Assembly: GCA_917880885.1 (NCBI GenBank)
Contig: OU862913.1
Location: 43,743,460 to 43,807,459 of the forward strand
Length of the DNA: 64,000 bases
Reading direction: 5' to 3'
Origin: Limnephilus marmoratus
Lineage: Eukaryota > Arthropoda > Insecta > Trichoptera > Limnephilidae
The position numbers were made by a program, and so were the translations under genes. This document shows positions 22,201 to 34,200 of the stretch, piece after piece. The first letter of the stretch is position 1. Every line of letters begins with the position of its first letter. Under the pieces are notes generated by a model. It was given only the letters and a program-made list of their open reading frames with translations, made no database searches and was not told the origin of the DNA.

Positions 22201-25200
22201 ATGCTGTGTGAAGGGTCTTTTTGTGGAGAGGAAGGAATGAACAATGGTCTTGAAAAGACCCATATTGTAGGAAGGAGGATACACAGAGGCCGGCAAATCA
22301 TTCCACAGCCGAGCTGTTGAACAAACGAGTCGAAGAAATGACCTGTTCTCATGTGACAAATGTCAATTGTGTACAAATGTTGGGCACGTGTTTGGCGTGT
22401 TTCCCGACTATGCACCGGTGCCGAAGGGATGAATGATGCTAGTTCCTCGGAGCATCTTCAACAAGGATAGCATTCCCACCCGACGCCTGTGCTCTAAAGA
22501 TTGCAATCCGTCTGTTAAGATGGGAGAATCTATCAAACGGACCGCCTGTTTCTGCACAGAGTCGAGGGTATTTTTCAGGTATTTTGGAGCTCCAGACCAG
22601 AGGTGGCTGCCAAATTCAACCGTGGGGCGCACTTGTGATTTGTACAGGGTTAGCAGTTGTGTACTATTAAAGTATCTGCGGGCCCTGTACAGTATGCCCA
22701 GTTTTTGGGACGCTAATTTTACTCTGGCTTCCATGGAGCCCCCATACCTGAGCTGGTCACTTAGGGTTACACCAAGCATATCAATGGAGGGCCTGTTCGG
22801 AAGATTGCTTCCGTTGAAAGATACTAGATTTTCATTTCGATCCCTTTTAGACGTAATCAGACAAGATTGGGTCTTTGAAACATTAAAGTCAACGAGATTA
22901 TTTTTATAGATAAAAAAAAGTCTTTTAAAAACTAAAAATTAATTATTTACGGTGACATTCACAGTCAAAAATATTTACATAAATTATTAACAGTCGTATT
23001 TAAGTTTTAATAAGTATTCAAATATTTACGAACTTCCGTGTTTTGTGAAGTTTAAGATGACAGAGGTAACGAAGCGAAGATGAATTACCTGTCTATCTTC
23101 TATAAATACTAGAAATACATTCCACTCTCTAAGTTAATTAGACCTGTAAATAACTGTAGGCACTTGATTTGTAATGTTTTGTTTCCTCTACAGACTGCAC
23201 AAAGCTGGCAGAGAAGACTCGGGGGGATATGTGTCCTCTACTCACAGCAGTCTCCAATATAGTATATTACAAGACTCCTATGACAACTGCAGCAGAGGCC
23301 CCGTATTATGTAAGTTGCAGACATTAGCTTTATTTAAAAACCAAAAATATTCATTATTCCCCATATTTGAGGATGCAGTGTGGAAGGTCTTTTTAAGGAA
23401 AAGAAGAAGAGGAAGCTTGGGGAAAGAAAAATATAAGAGAAGTGGGTCGGATTCTAGGGATCAGTGTATCCAAGAGTGACGGACGAATGAATCCTGTAGT
23501 CTCGCGGCGGTGCAAGAAGATGGATCGAGAGAGACCAGCTGGAGAGGTCAGAGGATCTTCCCGAACACACTTCACCCAATGAACCCGGGTACTCTTGCTA
23601 AGTCACCAAACATCGCTAACTACTTGGGGTGACTTATGGCGGAGGTGTTGGTTATCCATCACTTCGTCTCCCAACCAACTAACCAGCACGCCGTTTCATG
23701 GCAGGAGTAGGAGGGATGATAGACTGCTACAAAACTCGGTCTCAGCAACTCCTTGCTTCATTCACATTCATATTTCAACTCACGTCTATTTACACTCATC
23801 TTGTGTTATTCTGACTCTTGACCCGACCCAGCTCTAGTAACTTTAATTAACTTCCGCGGCGTATATTCTCCTTACACTATTTTTTCGTTTATTAGTTGTG
23901 TTATTTCCCATTTTATTATTTAAAATAATATACATATACAGTGTATAATTTAATAATAATTACTATAATTTGGGTGGTGGGTGGGTAACGCCACCCCGGG
24001 AACCATTTATTGATAAGCAAAACCCCTGGCAAAAGTCACCCTAAGTGGTTCGCTACGTTTGGTGACTCAGGGGTGTCCAGTGTCCAGGTTCGAGGGGTGA
24101 GGTTTGTCTAGGTCTTAGCGGCTGATGCTTTTGCCCATCTACTGCGTGGCGGGCCGGATCGGGAGAGACTAGTTGACGGTGACCTTGTGACTTCTCCAAC
24201 CGGACTCTCTCGATCCATCGCCACGCACCACAATGAGAAGAATGGATTCACACGTTCATCACTCCTGAACACATTGATACCCAGATTCCTACCCATCCCT
24301 CATCCCAGAGTTTTTAATTTAATAATAATTACTATAATTTGGGTGGTGGGTGGGTAACGCCACCCCGGGAACCATTTATTGATAAGCAAAACCCCTGGCA
24401 AAAGTCACCCTAAGTGGTTCGCAACGTTTGGTGACTCAGGGGTGTCCAGTGTCCAGGTTCGAGGGGTGAGGTTTGTCTAGGTCTTAACGGCAAATGCTTT
24501 TGCCCATCTACTGCGTGGCGGGCCGGATCGGGAGAGACTAGTTGAAGGTGACCTTGTGACTTCTCCAACAGGACTCTCTCGATCCATCGCCACGCACCAC
24601 AATGGGAAGAATGGATTCACACGTTCATCACTCCTGAACACATTGACACCCAGATTCCTACCCATCCCTCACCCCAGAGTTTTCTCTCCATCCTTTACCT
24701 AAAAAGACATCGGCTTGAAGAAAATTTTTTCCTTGAGGTCGCCTGTGTGGAGATGGAGTATGTTTTTTTAAATATGGATTTATATTTTATTTGCGACATG
24801 TTCCGAAGTGAAAGATTCTCAGTATCGCCCTGGTGAGTAAGACCACCACTCAGAATTGATACATTGCTTGAAATCGGTTTAGCCGCGTTTTGTGACTAGA
24901 TCTGAATAGCCAGTACTTTCTGGTCACCCATCTCCTTCCCCTCCCCACTACCTTCAGCCAAACATTTACCCCAATTTATGATGCAATAGTCTCACGGTCT
25001 CCAGATGATTGGGTGCAGTTTGGACTCTTGTGCGGTATTCATATGAGAAAAGAAGATGAAATAACAATTAAAAATATTTATTTTTAGACCAATAATTAAA
25101 CTTCCTTAGAGAATAATATTTGGATGTCGTGTTGTGTTCCCAGGGACGTATTGGATCAGGTCAGAGAGGAGCCATTACCTGGCGGGAGCAGCCTGTAAGT

Positions 25201-28200
25201 CTAGTGAGTGACCAGTGGGTGTTGTGTTCTGCATACGCCATTGAACTGATTGGGTGAGTTTATTGTTTCTTTTTTTTTTTAATTTAACTCGTCCTTAAAA
25301 TAATGACTGCAACGAAGAACATAGACAAACGTACTGAATTGTAGTTTGAATGATCAATTAAAGATTTAAGCACCTTTGAGGTATTATTTCTCCAAACTGG
25401 CGCTGTACACGGTGTCTGTCAACTCGTTGTATAAGCGGGCAACTGATGAATCTACCTCAAATTATTATTGACTGAGGTTAGCAAAATTCTTTTTAAACTC
25501 TTTTCATTTACGTTTGTTTGTATGTTCCGCTTCCTGTTCAGGATGGTGGCTGTATTAATGGTTTTTAAAGATTATATTTTCAGACTTTTAATAATCGTGC
25601 TTTTTTGGACTTTTTCGAATTTGTTCAATATTATGGTATCTTCCTGCCTAAAGAAAGTCTGAAAAAAGAATTGTCACTGAGACAGCGACGTTTCCTCGAA
25701 CAAAATGTATAAATATTCTTCGTTTGAAGTTTAAGAATGTTGTATTAAGTGGGAAGATATTTTAGTACCTACTTATAAATTTGATGATTTGAGAAGAAAT
25801 AATGGTTTTTATTTATTAGAAAGTAAGTAAGAAACTTTTTGTACGCGTCTATTGTTACAGAATTACATATGTACCTAATAGTGTAGTCATGAGAACACAA
25901 AATAATCGTAATATCGTGTTTTTTAAAAAATTGTTTCGTTTTTGATCATATTTTGTTGCCTACTTATAATAAATGATTAAATCTTATTATAAATAATAAT
26001 TCTATACATCAGTTCCATTTGTTAAAAACATAGTGTCACCCGAGTTGTTTATAATGCTCACTTTGATTATTAGTGGAAATAATGATTTATTTGTGGTTCA
26101 AATATTGTTACAAAGTTCCCTTCAGGTCACTCATGCAATTTTTTTTCTCCATTTAATATTTAGTGTCTTTAAATGAAGTGATTAATATTATGCTACTTCA
26201 TTCAATTTTTTAAATGTTCAAATGTTTTTTAAATCTCAATACAGGCTATTATTCCTAGTGAAGTTAATGCTTTTTATTTAAAAATAATAATATGATTTAT
26301 ATACGGGTGACAAATAATAAAAACCGAGTGTGCAATTCACACGCGGTAGAAGTGAAATCTTCAGAAAACTAAAGTAGTCAAGAGTGGAGAGGCTACGAAG
26401 CACCGCACAAAAAGGAGACCATTCCATCCCATTCAATAAATCGGGGTCGAGTCATCGCATCGCCGCATTTATAAGATAGTAAACAGCTGAAAGTAATATT
26501 AATATGCCAGTTAAAAAATTCTACTTCGGACACGATTTACTCCAAAACAAAGCTCACGAGAGGGATGCATTCGTACGTCCGACACTACAGGACATCCTTC
26601 ACTCCTGGACATCCGTCACTCCTGAACGTTCTTAACTCATGGACATCCGTCACTCCTGTTTATTTGAGTTTTTTTTAAAGTGAAAACTTCTTTAGTACCG
26701 TTGTGATTTGAAACTTGATGATACGGAAAAAAACGATATTAAAAAGAGACAAACACAAACATCTATAGGATTTAGCCTGCGAGAGAATGAGGTGTCCTCT
26801 TTGTGCGGTGCTTAGTAGAATAAGTAGTAAAATAATAACCATCCATGATTAAACTTGGTAACACTATTACAATAAATAAACTCTGCACTTATCCTACGTC
26901 TCTGCATTCGTCTCATTCTCTCCAACTTTAGTTTTCTGAAGGTTTCACTTCTACCGCATGTGAATTGCACACTCCGATTTTTTTGAATAATTTTCAGCGC
27001 ATGTTATCCCAAGAAAGTCTTTCGAGAAATTGATTAAAACGGTTTTTTTTGCTGGGAAAATGTGGCGGGAAATTTTGTTTGAGTTTTTAGAAACTGAAAG
27101 ATTCAAAGTTTTGTTAACCCCTCAGGCCAATTTGTCCCCTTTTCGGAACAACTCAAAGAGGTCTCATAGAAATCGTAGTGATTCTCTTATTATTATGTAT
27201 AAAATATGATCTAAAAACGGTGTTAGAAAGAGTTTAAATTCAATTTTGAAAATTAAAATTACCACCGCGCTTTATATTCAAATCTAAAAATTAACCTTAA
27301 ATTATTAAAAAGTTCGCCTTTAGGAAATCAAAGTTTCCAAATAAAATTTGAAAAAAATTATGAATTTCCTGAATTTTTATAATAATTATTTTTACATGAA
27401 ACGATTAAAAAATAGTGTTTTGATAACTTTTATATAAGATTTGTTTAAAAAAAATATGTATGCGTCTTTATTTTTGTTATCACTAATTTTAATTTAAAAA
27501 AAAAATCATTATAAATTTTTGTAATTCCAAAAATTGGTGTCTATTTTGAATTATAAAATTTTAAAGCGTTTTTCAAAAACAGTTTTTAATTTTCGGATGC
27601 ATTCATAAATAATCCCATTTATATAGATTTTATTGCAAAATGGAAATATTTTGATCTTCCGAAAAAATAGGCCGGGGACCTGACGGGTTAATTAAATGTT
27701 GACATTTTCTTGTCTGAGACGGTTCTTTTTGAAAACAACAGAGAAAGTCACTTCCGTTTACAACAATCAGAAATGTACAGTCCTTCAGATAATAATACTA
27801 TCAGATAAGGACATATTTAGCATTAAAGAAGCGTCTTTTGTTTCAGTTCCAGTAATGTTCAGTTTGTTGGATTGGGCGGGACATTTACACCCCGGTACAA
27901 TCCAGATGAGATATATGGCGTCACTAAACAATACATCCACCCGCTATACAAGGGAACTTACTCTACAGTGTACAACAGCATCGCCCTCCTTCAGCTAGAC
28001 AGAGAGTAAGTATTTCATAATTATATAATATATTGAAATAATTTGAAGTAAAAATAACATAACAACAAAAAAACTTAAAATAAATAAGCCCCCACGTGCA
28101 ACCGTAATTGGAATTCCAGACCATATACTGTTCGGGAGTTTACTATAGCAACTGAGCTATCTCCCGAACCTTCAGACCTGCTCTATTTCTCCATTCTACT

Positions 28201-31200
28201 TTTAAACTTTTCAGTATTTGTTTTATCAATATAACAAATCTGACGGCCTTCATGGTCAAGGGAAATGGATCTCGACTAGTAATACGGAGGTCGCGGATTC
28301 GAATTCGGCATGTGTCAGTAAATTTTATTTAATTAATTTGTGATATTTCTCAACTAATTCATTTAAAACAATATATGTAGTATATTTACGGCACGTTCCA
28401 GAATAAAAGATACTCTCAGTATCGCCCTGGTGTAAGACCGCCATTGAGAAATGAAAGTTTACTTGAAATGACTTTAGCCGTGTTTGATGACCAGATCTGA
28501 ATAGCCAGGAACTTCCCCACCTTCTTCCTCCCCATCTCCTTCTCCTCCCCACTACCTCCAGCTTCACAACATAGCCCAATTTCCACAGTTTCACTTCAGA
28601 CGGTTGGGAGCAGTCCCCGGCCTTACTCGAGCTTTATGTTGAGTATTTCGTAATTTAATGTGACCTCCCATTCTTGTGTGCGTGCAAAAATTTCATCAAT
28701 ATCGAAAACAAATAACTATATAAACTAAAGCTATTAACAATAACTATAGATTCCATCATCACAGATAGTCTTCTCTATATAAATAGATATATAGAACTAG
28801 CGCAGATTAGTGAAAAATCACGAATTGACTGAATTCTCCATAAACAGTTCCAATTTTGAAAATGGCAATTTATATTTGTAGTTAGTTTATCGCTTGTCTG
28901 AATTCTCCAGAAAAAAGTTTATTGAACTGGAGTTACAGACAGACAGAATCACAACCGAAATTAGCACCTTTTTTATTAGTATTTAAAATGTTACGGTTAA
29001 TAATCCGTGGAAAAGTAAAGTAATCATATTTATTAATGAATACTTTTTTACTGCAAAAAAAATTAACAAAATTTTAAAACTGGTGACGGGGACACGTGCG
29101 GGATGTTCACGTGTGTCATGCGTCATGCCGGAATATCGGCATACCGCACCTAAAGGGTTAAGGGATATTATTGCATCGTAATACCGCCTCACAGCTTTTT
29201 TATAAAATAAATTATTGTTTTTAACACAAACAAAAATCTATAGTTGACCATTTTTCAATTTCAGGGTGAAATTCACGAGCAGAATTCTGCCAGTCTGTCT
29301 CCACACGGGCACCCCTCTTCCCGACAGTGGCTTCATACTAACTGCGTGGGACGGCTCATCCACTGAATACAAGGTTAGAACACTTTTCTCTGCCTTCATA
29401 ATGAACAATGACCAATGATGTGATAACGACAAGATTGACAGCTGTCGCCGGTACTAAGTGTACATTTTTTTAATAGATGTCCAACAAACATGCCGTTTTC
29501 CCGCAGGGGTAGGCAGAGAGGATGGTCCGCCACACGCCTCTGTTTTAAAAAACACTATTTGCTTCGTTCACGTTGTACATCGTCTTATGCATAGGTACTC
29601 TTCTGTTATTCTGAATTTTGAGATGGCTCAACTCAAGTAGGTACTTGATTCACTCGATCGTGCCATGTCGTCCTTGGGCGTGCCACACTTCTTCTACCAT
29701 TCACTTATGCATCTTATATTCTCCTAGCACTTCTTTCATCGTCCATCCGCTCTACATATAAAAACCATCTGATTTTCCCATTATAAAACCTTTTCATTAT
29801 TACATGCTCTCCCGATCTCCACATGTTTATGGTTTTTCTACCACTCTAAAGAGGTGCAAATATACAAACAAAGATATTTTATTAAAATTAAATGTTGATT
29901 AAAGGACACTCTTCCAAGATCTCCATGGTCAAGTGGTTAAGATCCTCGGTGACGAATTCAGAGGTAGCGGGTTCAAATCCTGACGTGTAATAACGTGTAA
30001 TGACGTGTAAACGTCACAATAAATAATTAAATCATTTAAATAACACACCATGTTCGTGGCACGTTCCAGAGTAAATGGTATTGTCAGTATCGCCCTGGTG
30101 AATGACTGGAGAAATAGTGGCTGTATCGTGTTTGGTGACCAGATCTAATTAGTCAGCCTTCCCACCTTCCTCCTCCCATCTCCTTCTCCTCCCCACTTCC
30201 TTCAGTTTTACAACATGCCTACATTAGGGATGCCATAGTCCCACTGGCTCTAGACGGTTAGGAGCATTTGGGAGACTTGTGCTGTATTCACATTAAAAAC
30301 ATATTTCATTAATACCTCACTTCGTATTGTAATAGTATAGGGATAGCGCGGTAGAAATGTTCTTTGGTTGATTTTGCTTTGTTATTCCCACCAAGTTTAA
30401 TTTATTTAATGGGTCTAACGATGCTAAATAACTAATAAAGCTAAAAACAAAATTAATTATTAATTTGGGAGGCGGGTATGGGTACTGCCGCCTCGGAAAC
30501 CATTTATTGAATAACCAACACCTCTGACATAGATCACACCATGTGGTTTGCTACGTTTGGTGACTTAGCAGGGGTGCCCATGCTCATGGGGTGAGATTTG
30601 TCTAGGTCTTTGCGACGGGTCCATTTACCCACCTACTACTTAACGGGTCGGATCGGGAGGATCTGGTTGAGGGAGAACTTTGAACACTCCAGACGGACTC
30701 TCTTGACCTATGGCACCGCAGAGGGAGGGATGGATTAACACGTTGAACCCCAGATTCCTACCCACCCCTGATACCATTTTTCTTCCCAGAACTTCCTCTC
30801 CTTCTTTTTCCAATAAAAACTCTCCACACAGCATCTACAAAGATGCCACAGGTCCAGAGGTATTTTTTCCCTCAGGGCCTCCTGTGAGGGGTTAAAGAAA
30901 AACACTGCTAATATTAATTTCCCCTTCGTATATTTGTTGCAAAAAGTAATGGTGCATTTGTTCTCACAAGATAATCTTTAATCAGTTGGTTTGTTTTTAA
31001 CATTTCAGACGAGCATGCAGAGAGTGTCTCAGGAGGAGTGCTCTAGAGTATTTCCCACTGGCAGCTGGGTTCACCCTGCCGGTATAAAACATGACGTGGA
31101 GATTTGCAGCCGCCCAGTCAACACAACTGGGGGATGTCCGGTATGTAACGCTGAGATGTATTGTAAACCAAGCTTATTATACTGAAGATTTTTTTTTTAA

Positions 31201-34200
31201 ATTAATTATTTTTACTATAAACATTAATATTACAAGAAATTTAATAAAAACAAAAAAAGTAGTAACGCAAAGCTGCTGAAGATAGCCGACATGTGACAAT
31301 CATTATTGACGTGCGCCATAGAATAAAGAATGACAAAACAGTGGGCGTGTTTTGTGATACAAAAGTCTGACTATTATTTGCTTTAAATATTATTATACAT
31401 ATCCTGTATAATAATTAAATCCAAATGGGAAAGCAATATTCAACGTGAGACAGAGCGCGTGCTAAATGGGCTAGAACCAAAATGTATTAAGTCGGTGGCG
31501 ACGATGGTTCTATTTAAATCTGCGTGAAAGGCTTTTCTAGTTTTTACGCAAATAACATAAGTTTTCCACTGAAATTGTGAGATTTGTAAGTAGTTATGTT
31601 TATTATTTGTATTAGGTATGATGGTCTTCCACCAAGGTGATACTGAGAGTATCTTCAATTCTTGAACGTGCCGGAAATGTAATAAAATTATTTCAATTAA
31701 ATTATATGTGATTTTTTTTACATTAGCTCCACACAGGAGGCCCTGAGTAAATTAATTCCCCTCATGGCCTTTTTCATCTTTGGGGATGCTTTGTGGAGGG
31801 TTTTTTAATGAAAGAAAGTTTTGGGAAAGAAAAGTTTATTATGGATGGGTAGGAATCTGAGTGACAGACGTATAAACCCATCCCATATATTCAGAGAGAG
31901 AACGGCTGGAGAAACCAATGGGTCTCCCTGAATCATTCTCTCCCGATCCGGCCTGCCATGCAGATTGTGGGTAGACACATCCGCCGCCAAGTCTCGGACA
32001 TCCCTTGAATCCGGGCACCCCTGCTAAGTCATCAAACTTAGCGAACCTGGTGGCAGCTACCTAGGTGTTAGTTATCAAGTAAATGGTTCCTGGGGCGGCG
32101 GTACCCATACCCGCCTCCCAAATTGATGTGGGCTTATTTCATGGTCTGAAAGTCTGAATATTCTTTGCTTAAAATATTGTCGTATATTTTCTGTATAATA
32201 ATGAAATTCAAAAGGGATAGCGATATTAGGTGTGAGACAGAGCACGTGCTAAATGGGCTAGAATCAAAATGTACTAAGCCAGTGGCGACATTGCTTTCAT
32301 TTTATATATGCATGGAAGGCATTTCTTGTATTTGCGCAAGTATGTTTCAAATTATTGTTGTTGTTTTTGCACACATAATTTAAGTAAAATGATTTTATTT
32401 CATTTTCGGTACGTTCTAGAATTGAAGATACTCTCAGTATCACCCTGGTGGAAGACCACCATTCGAAACAAAAACTTGATTCATTATTAAGAAGGTAAGT
32501 ATTTAAGTACCTACTTACAAATCTCACGACTTCAGAGGAAATTTTGTCTTTGAGAAAAATGGAAAGGTACTGTTTTTGAACGCGAGGTCTACAACTGTTG
32601 ACAGAACTACTATTATTATGTTAGGTTAGGTTGACCGCACTGAACTACTATTATTAGGTTAAGTTAGGTTGACCGCACTGAACTACTATTATTATGTTAG
32701 GTTAGGTTGACCGCACTGAACTACTATTATTAGGTTAGGTTAGGTTGACCGCACTGAACTAATAGGTTAATAGGCAACTGTTTGTAAAGTTAAATGACGT
32801 AATATCGGATGCCTTTTCTGCCACTAGTGGTGTGCCACAGGGCTCCCATTTAGGACCAATACTGTTTATTTTATTTATTAATGACATTGTAGACGTTTTT
32901 TCCGATGTTGATATCCTGTTATTTGCTGATGATTTAAAATTATATAAAAAAATTAAAAATATTTCTGATTGCACAATTTTACAAAAAAATTTAAGCAACT
33001 TGTTTAATTGGTGTATATGCAATAAACTGGCACTTAACATTAGTAAATGTCAAATAATAAGATTTTATAAAATAAAGAAACCGATCATTTATGAATACAA
33101 TCTTGACAAAATTATATTAAACTCAGTAGAAACAATAAATGATCTAGGTATTATTTTTAACTCAAAACTTACATTTATTAGCCATATAACTAATATTATT
33201 AATAGAGCAATGAAGATTTTAGGATTTATTATTAGAATAACCAAACAATTTTGTAACATTGATACTATTCGCATTTTATACATAACGCTAGTGAGAAGCA
33301 TTTTAGAATATAACTCTACGATTTGGGCTCCACATTACAATATCCATATTCAAGCGATTGAAAAAGTCCAGCATAGATTCCTTAGGTATATTAATTTTAA
33401 ATTAGGTATTCCAAGAGAATCCGTGGACTATAATTTGTTATTGAACTGGACTAATCTCGTAAATTTATCAGATCGCAGAAAAATCTGTGATCTATTAATA
33501 TTATATAAAATAATTCACTCGGTCTTGGATACCCCTGATTTAATAGAACTAATACGATTTCATTGCCCTGGTCGCGCTAACAATAGACTGACTCTACCGT
33601 TCTACTATAATAACACACATACATTATCACATTATTACTCACCAATCAGTCGATTACACATTTTGGGAAATGAATATGCTAACATCGGCGACATTTATTT
33701 CTTAAAATTAGCGCAATATAAACATGCACTCAAAAATTATTTTTCCATAATGTAACTTTATATTGTTATTTTTTTGTTGTGATACACAAAATATTTGTAT
33801 GTTATTTTGATGTTTCAGTTTTTAAGTTTTTTATTTTTTCCATAATGTAACTTTATATACGCAATATGGACATGTTGAAATGAAATGATGATATTTCTCA
33901 TTGTTCTTTTTTGTTATTTTTTGTTGTGATACATAAAATAATTGTATGTTATTTTTAAGTTTAAAACTATTATTATATAATGATATTATTTTTCTTACTT
34001 TTGTACTCTATTATATGTTTATTTATAAAAGGCAGTATAGCCGTTTATGTATTTAAAATAAAAAAAAAATAAAAAAATTATGTTAGGTTAGGTTGACCGC
34101 ACTGAACTACTATTATTAGGTTAGGTTAGGTTGACCGCACTGAACTACTATTATTAGGTTAGGTTAGGTTGACCGCACTGAACTACTATTATTAGGTTAA

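Noticed and set aside
25144..25253. Exon first read in a frame with an internal TGA, suggesting a pseudogene
   Set aside because: The phase set by the preceding exon (ending after a full codon) gives an uninterrupted frame that aligns to the His57 region.
29098..29164. Second piggyBac-like end (cctaaagggttaa)
   Set aside because: No matching opposite end with TTAA could be found within about 700 bp on the left.
32832..33755. 307-codon ORF as a host gene
   Set aside because: It holds RT palm motifs (GVPQGS, FADD) and ends in a LINE-type 3' tail with an A-run.
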